From Botryosphaeria dothidea (Eukaryota > Ascomycota > Dothideomycetes > Botryosphaeriales > Botryosphaeriaceae), in assembly GCA_011503125.2 (NCBI GenBank), contig WWBZ02000062.1, forward strand, positions 372,001 to 436,000: 64,000 nucleotides of DNA. Direction: 5' to 3'. The translations under genes were made by a program, and so were the position numbers. How positions within the stretch are numbered: the first letter of the stretch is position 1; each line of letters starts with the position of its first letter. Under the pieces are notes generated by a model that had not been told where the DNA came from, did not search any database, and worked only from the letters and a program-made list of their open reading frames with translations. This document shows, one piece after another, positions 22,503 to 32,050 of the stretch.

Positions 22503-22643
22503 ATGTCGTCCCCAGCCACGCATGCGCAAGGCTACGGTGCTCCGCAAGCCAAGAAAAACCACACAGCCTGCGTTTGGCCGTTCCGATCACGTAGTACAAT
22601 AACGGTTTCCATCAAGTTGTGTCTCAGCAACTATGCCCCATGA
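22503..22643 (+). CDS. Possible small ORF with TATA box (46 codons)
   Basis: ATG 22503 follows a TATATAAA box (22468-22475) by 28 bp and opens MSSPATHAQGYGAPQAKKNH, ending at a TGA after about 46 codons. It may be the first exon of a lost gene rather than a complete one. I recognise no family. It lies inside the inverted-repeat element. Confidence 0.25.
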   Translation: MSSPATHAQGYGAPQAKKNHTACVWPFRSRSTITVSIKLCLSNYAP

Positions 22644-22805
22644 CTCCCTTATTGCTTCCGATGGCGGGGCCTTGAGATCGGAATTGTCCCCCAACTCGCT
22701 GTCGCACTCCAGAAATTTGGAGAGATCTGTCAGGATGTATGGACCCACAGGTGAGGTGATGTTTAAGCGTTGGTGAATATATTGCTCCAAAGTCTCTGGT
22801 GCTTC
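22587..22805 (-). pseudogene. Coding-like fragment, unknown family
   Basis: On the minus strand a frame reads SWPKPHEAPETLEQYIHQRL and continues with GPYILTDLSKFLECDSELGD for about 70 residues before a stop, after an in-frame TGA upstream. It has the composition of a real protein but no start and no partner exons, so a relic or an isolated exon is most likely. I do not recognise it. Confidence 0.3.
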
Positions 22806-22985
22806 GTGAGGCTTGGGCCAAGAGTTGTTTCAATGAAGTGATGTTTATGCCATTGATTTTCCGGCCAAGCTTTTCATCCTTGAGCTTACTGCAACTCATA
22901 TTTATCCCTAAGAATTCTGTTTTCTGAATTTCTTGTGAAACGTTGCGGGTTCCCACCAATGTGGAGATGCGTAGATGGGTTTGTA

Positions 22986-23131
22986 TTGGAAATCACGTGT
23001 TTTGCATATTGCTTTTGCAACACCAGATAGCTTAGTCACTCACTTACGTATATAAGGAGGGTGGGCCACCTATGCCCTTCCTACTCATGCCAATCATCAA
23101 TGGATCATCGTTGTTCATCAACAATCCAACA
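22986..23131 (-). repeat. Right arm of the 146-bp inverted repeat pair
   Basis: Inverted copy of 21424-21569. On the plus strand it carries CACGTG, TATATAAGG (from 23049) and ATG at 23072, whose frame reads MPFLLMPIINGSSLFINNPT and then stops almost at once, just past the repeat edge. The two promoters thus point away from each other. No clear target-site duplication flanks the pair. Confidence 0.9.
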
Positions 23132-23786
23132 ATTTGACAGCGCAGTCCTTACCAGCTCCATCAAAAGAGTTCATTGCATATCGATGAGCATGCTTATGAG
23201 TGCTGTCATGAAGTTTTGTCGCATATTTAGGCAAGTTCTTGCTTCGACAGTGGCAAGGACTGGGGTCTTTTCCGGGCGCGCATGTTCAGGGAGGAAGTGG
23301 TGTAGGATAAGCCAAGACGGCACGCTGCCCCACATCCTGCCCATGTTCGTCAAATAAGACCCGGAGTAGTGATGTATTCCATCCAATATTCGCGAAATGA
23401 AAGATGATATAGTGGCTCAAATGGAAATTAGGGAAGGTAGTTGATTAAGAATGCTGAACGCGTTCGATAGCCGGTGGATTTGCGTGCTGGAAGGAATATA
23501 TGAACATTTTCCCTGCATTCCAGCAGCACGTCACACGGCTTTTGCGGATGGGATTCCAAAGGTAAGTACGATGCGTGGGCCCTGCCTTGATAAAGGGTCG
23601 ACGAAAAGTAGGCCTGGATCACGATGTTGCTGCGGTAGGATTTTGTTAATATATGTCAGTGACACTAGGCACCATGCCAATACTTAAATACTTACATCGA
23701 GTCCATGAGTCAGGATCTCCAAATAACCTTTTGGACTATCCTTCCAGACTCCAGACAAAGATCAACAACACCCCACTCTGCGAAAG
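23132..23786. other. Non-coding stretch before the SDR gene
   Basis: 655 bp with only short frames and no recognisable domain; it contains the promoter of the SDR gene at 23787. Confidence 0.4.
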
Positions 23787-24926
23787 ATGTGCTCAACAGG
23801 GAACAAAATTCTGCTTACCGGGGCCACCGGATACGTTGGCGGCACCGTGCTGGACCAGCTCATTAAGAATACAGCACCATCCCTTCAAGGCCTGGCCTTC
23901 GACGTGGTCGTACGCGGAGAAGAGCCCGCACGGAAGCTCAAGGACGCTTATGGAGCCCGCGTCAACCCTCTCCAATGGAAAGGACTCGACGACACCGACT
24001 CCGTCGCCGAAATAGCCTCCAACTACGACATCATCATCAACACGGGCTCCGGCTTCATCCCCGCCGGCGCACGCGCCTTCGTCGACGGTCTGGCCCGCCG
24101 CATCGGCCCAGGCAATCCATTGCCTTGGATCCTGCACATCAGCGGCTGCACGAACCTGGGCGACAAGCCCTTCACCGAGCAGGCGGATCCCGGGCGCGAG
24201 TTCGACGACGCCGACGCGGAGAAGGTGTTCGACTTCATCCGGCGCGAGGATGAGCGCGACCCGTACCTCCAGCGCACGGCGGAGGTCGCGGTGCTGGCGC
24301 GCGCCGAGGAGACGGGCGTGCAGGCCGTCAGCCTCACGGCGCCGTGCATCTTTGGCGCGGGGACGGGGCGCTTCAACACGGCCGGCCTTGTCGTGCCCGG
24401 GGCCGTTCGCTACGTGGTTCAGCATGGGCACGGCTACAAGCTGAACGACACGGCTAACTTTGACTGGGTGCATGTCTTGGATCTTGCTGATCTGTACGTG
24501 CTCATTGTGCGGACCATCCTCGAGCGTGAGGACCGCGGCGTGGGCTATATCCCGTCGGGGAGGAAGGGCATTATCTTCCCAGCCGTGGCACGCGTGTTGA
24601 ACACCGAGATCCAACAGCTCGCGCTGGATGCTGCGTTTGAGGACGGCGTGTTGCCCCGTGAGGATACGCCAAAGGAGAAAGAGATCCGGCAGGAATCATT
24701 GCAAGCGGTTGCCGATGAGGTCTGCGCCGGACAGACTTCTATAGCAGAGCGTGGACTGGCTGGTCACAAGGGCATGAAGGGAACAATGGCCAAGAAACTG
24801 TTTGGGTGGAGCCCGAAGAGATTGGACAATGCATGGCAACGAGATTTCAAGGACGAGCTGTTTGCATTGAAGGAGGGAAGGAGAAGCAGGACCATGGAAG
24901 GCTGTATCGGAATCCGGCAAAAGTAG
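23787..24926 (+). CDS. Atypical SDR / NAD(P)-binding Rossmann protein
   Basis: Single-exon gene of 379 residues. The N-terminal TGATGYVGGTV (residues ~10-20) is the nucleotide-binding motif of extended and atypical short-chain dehydrogenases. The following architecture (NTGSGFIPAGARAFVDGL, ISGCTNLGD, LTAPCIFGAGTGRFNT, DWVHVLDLADLYVLI) matches fungal nucleoside-diphosphate-sugar-epimerase-like proteins. The position of the active-site YxxxK reads YLQRTAE, so the catalytic lysine is missing and ordinary dehydrogenase chemistry is doubtful; NADPH sensing or an unusual reductase role is possible. The central part (24020-24480) is strongly GC-rich, unlike the AT-rich island just upstream. ATG 23787 is the first start that includes the Rossmann strand. 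The substrate is unknown. Confidence 0.85.
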   Translation: MCSTGNKILLTGATGYVGGTVLDQLIKNTAPSLQGLAFDVVVRGEEPARKLKDAYGARVNPLQWKGLDDTDSVAEIASNYDIIINTGSGFIPAGARAFVDGLARRIGPGNPLPWILHISGCTNLGDKPFTEQADPGREFDDADAEKVFDFIRREDERDPYLQRTAEVAVLARAEETGVQAVSLTAPCIFGAGTGRFNTAGLVVPGAVRYVVQHGHGYKLNDTANFDWVHVLDLADLYVLIVRTILEREDRGVGYIPSGRKGIIFPAVARVLNTEIQQLALDAAFEDGVLPREDTPKEKEIRQESLQAVADEVCAGQTSIAERGLAGHKGMKGTMAKKLFGWSPKRLDNAWQRDFKDELFALKEGRRSRTMEGCIGIRQK

Positions 24927-25432
24927 GTTGAGCAGCGAGGAAAGAGAAAGGAAGCGAGCTAAATTTCCGTGATTGGGCTGCGTCTATACTTATCGTTGTC
25001 TTCTCTGAAGTTCGGGTGTTCCCGCCCCCACGTCTGTAAGCGTGCTTACTTTCTGTGTAGCTAGCACTGCCACGCTTCAAACCACTTTAGACTGCGGAAA
25101 GGGGGCCGATCCGGGGGGGCTTGGGCTTTGGGGCTGCCTCGTCTAATGGCTATTGGCTGCTTTTCGCTTGACACAGGTCGCAGGCTGCGGATTGTGGCGC
25201 CTCCGCCATATTGCTTAAGAATCGCAAATACCCGCACGAGAGTAGACACTTGCTTTCCTTCGCCTTCCGTCTCATCCATACCGTGTCCATGAAGCTGAAG
25301 AGACCCACTTGCGCACCTCAGAGGAAGACACTAGACAAGTATTAATACCTTCAACAGGGAGGAAGAATATACAGAGGAGAAGGGGGAAACCGGTCCTGTT
25401 TTACACTCGCCATCTCATCATTCTCCGCAAAA
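24927..25432. promoter_or_regulatory. Intergenic, promoter of the alpha/beta hydrolase gene
   Basis: 506 bp between tandem plus-strand genes, with no coding frame that I trust and no distinctive motif. Confidence 0.4.
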
Positions 25433-27028
25433 ATGGCCTCCACTCGTCAAAAGACTTTCAGACTTCGAGGCGTACCTCTAGGCCGCAGCAAAGCAGATAC
25501 AGAAACTCTGCTCAAACACGCAATGAAGCTGGACGACTCAACCGAAATCACAGTTCGCTCCCTCGCACTTGACCCGCAGCGGCGAAAAGAGCAGGTCGCC
25601 ACTCTAGACTTCTCAAACACACCATCATCCCTTCGAAGCCATTCCGGTCCATGGATCTTCCCCATCGCCGACGACGATGCCGTCCTCACCGAGTCCGCAC
25701 GAGACCTGCGGACGCTCACGCTCGACACTGCGTTCGACGGACTGACGCCGCTGCACTCGGACAAAGATTCCAACTGCATAGTCGACTGCGTGGCTGTGAC
25801 CGGTCTGAATGCGCACGCGTTCGGCTCCTTCAAGGCGAGAGGGGGCTCGTTCATGTGGCTGCGCGACAAGCTGCCGGACGACTTCCAGCGCGCGCGCATC
25901 TTCACCTACGGCTACGACACGCAGCTGGTAGGCTCCGACTCGTTCCAGAGCATCTCAGACCTCGCCACCTCGTTCTGCCACACGCTGCACGCGATGCGGT
26001 CGCAGCCTGGCGGGCGGCGGAGATCGCTCGTGATAATGGCGCACAGCCTGGGCGGGATACTGGTGAAGCAGGTTTGTATAACAACACTCCTTTCTCCAGA
26101 GATCAAACTGCACTAACAGCCACCCCCAGGCTCTCATCCAGATGTCCGACTCGGCCGAAAAGTCCTACAGAGACATCCTGCACCGCGCGCTCAAAGGCAT
26201 CGTCTTCTTCGGCGTGCCCAACCAAGGCATGAACATCTCCTCGCTCCTGCCCATGGTCGGCTCCAACGCCAACCTGCACCTCCTCAGCACGCTCGGCGAC
26301 AAGTTCAACGCGACCTTCCTGCACTCGCCCTTCCTGCAGGACCAAGCCCAGCGCTTCCAGGCCATCCTCGACCACGCGCCCCCACACCACCCCTTCACGC
26401 AAACGCGCGCCACCCCGCTCGTCTCCTTCTACGAGACCAAGCTCTCGCCCACCGCCGTCGAGGGCGCCGACGGGCAGTGGCGCATGGCCGGCCCGCCGGC
26501 GGTGCTGGTCAGCAAGGAGAGCGCGACGCACGGGCGGCCGTACGGGCACGACGTGGTGCCGGTCGACAAGACGCACTCGGAGCTGGTCAAGTTCGACGGG
26601 CCGGGCGACGCCGTGTACGCGCTGGTGCTGCACCAGCTCGTCGGCATGCGGCGGCGCGGCGCGTGGGACCGGCTGCACGACAGGGCGCGGAGAGCGCTGT
26701 GGCGGGCTGGTAAGTTTTTTCATTCTGGTCGAGTGGAGTGATGGGTTATTTTTTTTTTTTGCTGACGTGAGTGTGTGTGTCTGCAGGGACGATCTTGTTT
26801 TGGTTCGTTTTTGCTGTGGGGGTGACGCTCTGGCTGGGCGCTTTTGGGAGCATGCTGTTTGGTGCGGTGTTGAGACCATCCAAGCCGGAGAAGCCGCAGG
26901 AGACGCAGGAGCCGCAACCCGAGCCGACGTGGCAGGATATGGTCTGTCAGAAATTGCCGAATTGTGTCCCGGGGTTTACTATCGTGACTTGGGAAGATGG
27001 GACGCAATGGACATGTCAGCGTTGTTAA
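25433..27028 (+). CDS. Alpha/beta hydrolase (SERAC1/DUF676-like) with C-terminal membrane anchor
   Basis: Serine hydrolase-fold protein of the type that in fungi is often fused to NB-ARC, NACHT or repeat domains. Three exons, 25433-26071, 26130-26709 and 26787-27028 (introns 58 and 77 bp, the first with ACTAAC), 486 residues. The N-terminal 100 residues are a fungal extension beginning MASTRQKTFRLRGVPLG. The catalytic domain shows IFTYGYDT, the nucleophile elbow MAHSLGGILVKQ near residue 203, FFGVPNQGMNISSLLPM, and a candidate acid/His region (VVPVDKTHSELVKF). Instead of an NLR module the third exon adds one transmembrane helix (TILFWFVFAVGVTLWLGAFG, residues ~408-427) and a short Pro/Glu-rich tail with cysteines. 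A membrane-tethered lipase or esterase role is inferred. The ATG context AAAAATGG is good. Confidence 0.85.
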
Positions 27029-28410
27029 GCACTTTTGCCGTTTTCGACAGGGGCGGCCTGATGGGTTAGTTTCGCAGTAACTATACTGTATGCCTAGGTA
27101 GAGCTTGTAACTGTTGCTTACTTGGGTTGGCACCGAGGCGCAGAATTGCGCAACACCTGATTTACGCAGAGGAAACATTGCTTTTTGCGAAGTGTATGTG
27201 GAAATACCCTTAAGGTCTGCGAAAAGACGACGAATCACTATCTGATTGGTTTGCCGTATCTTTATTCGCGCAGATAGAGAACGTGTTCCCGAGAGACTGG
27301 GCCAACCTAGCGGTTGCTCTCCAGCTACCAGACGTTGGACATACCAAAAAGGCTGTGATCCTGCGTGGTGCCCAAAAAAGCAAATCGGTAGCCACTTGAA
27401 ACTCACAAGGACCTGTACATACGGAGGGATAAGGTTAAAATTAAGTAGTCCCTGTTACCACTCAAAGCGATCGGATGGCGTTTGCTGTTACACAATATTC
27501 CGACGAGCCAACCAGTCGCAGGATTTTCCTCGTGGTTCGGATGATGTGTCCAATTTCTAGAGAATTGATCAGCATCAGCTGTTGAGGCATGTTTGCGCAT
27601 CTCCGCGGCTATCGGTTAGGCAGTTGCTCCAGTAGACTTCATTGGACACCACTAGTGCTACAGCATCCAAGTCACGATTCATAGGATAGTTGGAGTCTCT
27701 TCGAATGCGTTCGTCAGCGTCGATCATCGCCATACACGTCTACATGATTGTTCTGACTACTGTGGAAAAATAAATGTTATTCGTATTTAAGCTTGCGTTG
27801 GATTTGTGATTGTTTTTCAGGTTGCCGTTCCGCTCCTACTAAGCTTCAAGATAATGATGATGTCGCTAATGGTCAATAACATCTTCTCTTAAAGACAGTG
27901 ACTCGCTTAAGCTTGAACTTGCTGATCTCTGAAGATCGGAAAATTCCCCAATAGATGGGTGACCCCATTGGAAGATCATCTTCTAGGCGGAAGCGAAAGA
28001 GAGCCAAGCAAGTAGCACAAGCGGATCGACGGTGCTGGGCATTCAGCATGAAGACGATCATCAATCATTACTGGACTGGACTGGAGAATGCATCTGGTCC
28101 AAAAAAAAAAAAAGGAAAGGAAATGGCACTCTCAGCGCTCTTCCATGTCTACTAACCTTGCATGTGAGGTTGACAATCCAGCACGAACATTTTCCGTGTC
28201 TGCAGCGAATACATTTCGGTAAGCGCCTCGTCTCATGGAACAGCCTAACATGCAGACAGCAATCCGAGTTGGCGCTGGTTCTACGACTGATTGAGCTCCT
28301 GCATAACAATCCGCCGGGCCAGATAAAGTGCGCGACTCAAGTCAGTCAGGCCAGCAGCTCGACTGAGCTGTTATTTCCACGGCGAAAACACGGGGAACAT
28401 CTTTGACGGG

Positions 28411-28440
28411 CGGTCCGGCGCCGGTCCGGGCACGGTCCGG
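28411..28440. promoter_or_regulatory. Three CGGTCCGG elements at 11-bp spacing
   Basis: The octamer CGGTCCGG occurs at 28411, 28422 and 28433, exactly 11 bp apart, so all three face about the same side of the helix. Each contains CGG-T-CCG, an inverted pair of the triplet bound by Zn2Cys6 binuclear-cluster factors. No gene start is close on either side, so the target is unclear. Confidence 0.45.
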
Positions 28441-28824
28441 CCATGCGAAGTCGAGCAACCAACTATCCGGACGCAAACCAGCCAGGAGAGCCATGAAATG
28501 TGCGCCCGCACGACCGCGTGAGAACCTAAATGTTCTTTTCAACTCGCCGCCACACCCGACCAAACTCGCATGGCGCTTCGTCGGACGAGAGGGTTGATGA
28601 AACGGCATTCGTGCACGCGTTCTTGGCGAAATCGTCTGACACGTCCAGCGCGGGCCTCAGGAACCGGACGAAAGATCCTTTCAAGCCTTTGACGCCGCTC
28701 GCGGGCACGGCCGACTTTTATCTGGCATACTGTGAAATTATCTCACCGCTGGGGCGGCGGTCAGCCAGCCATTCATTGCATGCGAAAGTGGGTACGTGCG
28801 ACATGGAGGTGCGGAGCCGCTCAT

Positions 28825-28836
28825 CCGGACGTCCGG
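28825..28836. repeat. 12-bp perfect palindrome CCGGACGTCCGG
   Basis: A perfect 12-bp palindrome built from the same CCGGAC/GTCCGG hexamer found in the 28.41-kb cluster and as single copies near 28467 and 28663. It may be a further site for the same factor. Confidence 0.5.
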
Positions 28837-30989
28837 CGAAGGATGAGGCGTTCGCAATATTCGGGACCGTTGAGAAATGTGATGCAACTGTTGAGATCCT
28901 GTTGATTGAAGGCAATTGAACAACACGAGTCCCTCAGGCATCAAGTTCGCTGGAGGCCGGTAGCTTTGCCGTTTGGTGTGGAGGGTGGAGAAAGAGCGGA
29001 GGGCTCAACCATGGCGCCAAGCCGCATTGCTTCGGGCTATTGCTTAAGTCCATAAGTCGGAGATAGTCATGCGGTATAGTCGAGCTGGAATTATTGGAAT
29101 TGAATCAGTATTGGTGAACTGCACGGAAAGTAGACTGTTGGGGGTATCTGCATGAGTTGGAGGATCGGCCTTTGTACGGCGGTTTTAGGGCCATGAGGAA
29201 GCTTCAGTCGAAATACGGGCTATTGAGACCAGGAGACCCCAGCTAGCTGGGTGTGGTGGTCTGAATCGGTCGAGAGGATGTGTAGGTTGCCGGTTAGAAT
29301 TGGAATAGAATGGCGGTCTAAGCTTAATGCACGACAAGCACGACCAAAACTACCAGACCCGTCTGAAGAAGTAACATCGCGAGTGTTTGCGAGCCAATGC
29401 GAAACGCAGGACCGAAGCAATGGATGCTTCCCGGGTGTTTGCCCATGCGCGACCCGCAGCATCCCGTGCAGACAAGGCAATGGATGCCGACCCAAGCAGA
29501 AGGGGTGAACGCCGTGGCATGACTGATTGGGACAAGCTTTGGCACGTTTCCAGATCGTAAGGGAAGTAAGCCATGTGCCAGCCGTCATCGAAGGGTGGAA
29601 GCATCCAGACCCCGCGCGCCGGGATAGGCGGGCGGTACTCATGCACCTGCGGAGACGAACGGACTCGGCGGCGCCGCCAAACTCTCTTGAGGGCCTGATG
29701 ATGAATGACGGCGGGCTGCCCAGGAAGCACCGCCATGATTTGCGGCAAGGGACTTGAGAAGGAGGACTGCTGCTAATAGCGCTGGACACTAAATGGCCAG
29801 CGTGACTGCTGCGGAGAGTGGCGTGAAGGGATGGTCAATTGGCGCGTGGGTACGCTTCCCGACGAGGCCGACTGCCAAACTGGAGGCTCGAGGAGGAGGC
29901 CGGAGGGGGGTTCCTGCATTGTGCGAGGGTGAAGGGACTCTGGTTGGCGGTAACGACTCAGCTTGACGCGGCTGACAGCACTCGGCCGGGGTGCGGGACG
30001 TGGCGCGTCCGGCGCATTTGCCCTTGGCCCGAACATATCAGAGCGCACAAAAGCTTGGCGTGCGGGATGGCGTCGAGTAGGGCGTCGCACTTTGTTGCGG
30101 ACTAGAGACGCGTTGGCTTGAGCAAGCGCGGAGCACTGCAATGCCGAGGCCAGGTCTGATGGCGGTGGTCTGCTGGTGGGAGCGCTGATCCATTGGGGAC
30201 GGCGGGACGGCAGATTTCCAGCGCTCAGGCGGCGATCGCGGAGCTGGTAGCGGTGGAAGGGCGAGGGTAGTTCTCAGTGATGCAAGCCATGGGCGCTTGC
30301 CTTTTTCCCCGCATTCTGCTAAACGCGGATCGCGTGGGCCTAGCGATGGGAGCCCCAGCCTGCGCCGCCCCAGATTCGACCTCCGCAAACCCGGCCCTAG
30401 CTTGCCCTAACCTGCGTCTCCTCACCAACCGCCGCCCCCGAGTCGTACGCCTCTGTTGTCGCCAGCAGAACCCATCGAGGATCCGCGAACCCTTGCTCCG
30501 GTCTCCACCCCTAGTCTCTCTCGGTCTAGCCCAGCTTCCCCGCGTGGAAATAAGCCGGCCGTTTGTCGTCTGGGGTAAACTATGGCCGCCGAAGGCCTCG
30601 CTCAGTTTGAAAGCGTCGTATGCTGCTGCCTCCTGACTGGACCGCTCAACGCCCCGGCTAGTTCGGATCGTCCCAATGGCTGAGAGCGCCAACCGGGCAT
30701 TGGCTTGAGATCAGTCCGATAATGCTGCATGATCAGCGTGAGAGAGCTCTGACCCTGCCGCTTCACCTGAGCAAAGCCTGCCCTGCCGCGCGAGCGAGGA
30801 CCTCTGCGTGCGGAGCCGGAGCTCGACCCTCTCCACAGCAAGCCCGTCGTATATGAGCAGCCCCCTTCCCGCCCCTTCCGCCCTCCCTCGGTCGAGATCT
30901 CATACTTCCAATTTGTTGGGTACTTTGTTTGCCGTCAGCCACTCTTGCCTTGCTCTTCCTTATTCAGTTCCAAGATACCCACATCCACC

Positions 30990-32050
30990 ATGGCAACTGA
31001 GCACAGCTACCCGGCCGCCACAAATGGCGATGCACCCCTTGAGAAGGACTTCAGCCAAAGCCAGAATGGTTTCCACAACGACCACCTGGGTGCCCACGTG
31101 GGCTCTGACGAGGCTCTGCGGCGCATCCGGACAGCCGGCAGCATTTCCATTTCCCCTGAGCTCTTTGAGAAGATCTACCTCTCGCCCCAGAATCAGGTGA
31201 AGGGCGATTTGCGAAAGACCGTCGGTAACCCGACTCCGCTGTAAGCTTCATCCTCGGTCCCTTTCGTGATTCCGCTGACCCGATGCAGTGCCCTTGTTGG
31301 CTTCCTTTTGTCGCTTTCGCCGCTTAGCTGTATCCTGATGGGATGGAGAGGAGCGGGTGGTAGCGGAGCCTCCGGAACCGCGACCTACTTCTTCTTTGGT
31401 GGTATTCTCATGCTCCTAGGTGGCCTGGGCGAATGGATTATCGGCAACACCTTCCCGTTCGTCGTCTTCTGCTCCTTCGGCGCTTTCTGGCTGTCCTTCG
31501 GTGGCACCCTCCAGCCCTTCTTCAACGCGTATGGGGCATACTCCAGCGACCCCAACAACCCAGCTCTTGGACTTGAGACGGTTGGATTCAATGCGAGTTT
31601 CGGTACGCCCTTTCAAGATAACCTCAAGTTTCATTTGCTAACAGTCCTTCCTCAACAGCATTCTTCCTACTGGCGATGGGTCTCCTGTGTTTCATCTACC
31701 TCATTCTGGCTCTCCGGACCAACATTGTCTTCGTCATGATTTTCGCAACTCTGGTCGTCGCTTTCTCATGCCTGGCTGGTGCTTACTGGCAATTGGCCAA
31801 CGGGAACATGTCCATGGGCCACGACCTGACTGTTGCGGGGGGTGCTTTCACGTTTGTGACGTGTGCGTGCGGCTGGTGGATTTTCTTCGCCATCATGTTG
31901 GCTGCTCTGGACTTCCCCTTCCAGCTTCCAGGTAAGGAATGACCAGGCCATCGTTAGCGGCGCTTACTAACTTTTGGCGTAGTCGGTGACCTGTCGACTA
32001 TGATCAAGGGTGCTAGTGAGAAGAGGAGGCTGGCTGAAAGCAACGTCTAA
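30990..32050 (+). CDS. Acetate/succinate transporter, Gpr1/Fun34/YaaH (AceTr) family
   Basis: Plasma-membrane proton-coupled acetate carrier related to yeast Ato proteins (Ady2) and Aspergillus AcpA. Four exons: 30990-31240, 31289-31602, 31659-31931 and 31983-32050, with introns of 48, 56 and 51 bp carrying CTAAC branch points, 301 residues. A soluble N-terminus of about 75 residues precedes the family signature NPTPLALVGF, which is split by intron 1. Six hydrophobic segments follow, including TYFFFGGILMLLGGLGEWI, FVVFCSFGAFWLSFGGTL and GLLCFIYLILAL. The C-terminus is short and basic (EKRRLAESNV). The last canonical NPAPLGL glycine is Ala here. The start at 30990 (CCACCATGG) is near-ideal. 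The long upstream region suggests complex, probably carbon-source-dependent control, which is inference. Confidence 0.95.

Larger units (their letters stand above)
21570..22985. other. Interior of the inverted-repeat element
   Basis: 1.4 kb between the two repeat arms, AT-rich, with a T-rich run near 22200. No transposase is recognisable. It holds a small TATA-led ORF (22503) and a minus-strand coding-like fragment (22800-22587), listed separately. Confidence 0.5.
27029..30989. other. Four-kilobase intergenic region
   Basis: Nearly 4 kb without a gene I can support; open frames of 60-150 codons occur on both strands but lack domains, splice logic and codon preference. It contains unusual CGG/CCG palindromes (28411-28440 and 28825-28836) and A/T homopolymers. 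The last 1 kb (30000-30989) is GC-rich and becomes the pyrimidine-rich leader of the acetate transporter gene, with a TATA-like GTATATGAG near 30848. Long promoters are common for carbon-regulated transporters. Confidence 0.5.

Noticed and set aside
21424..23131. Complete autonomous DNA transposon
   Set aside because: No transposase-like frame between the arms and no clear target-site duplication; only the inverted repeat itself is supported.
23793..24614. 273-codon minus-strand frame over the SDR gene
   Set aside because: Shadow of the GC-rich SDR coding sequence.
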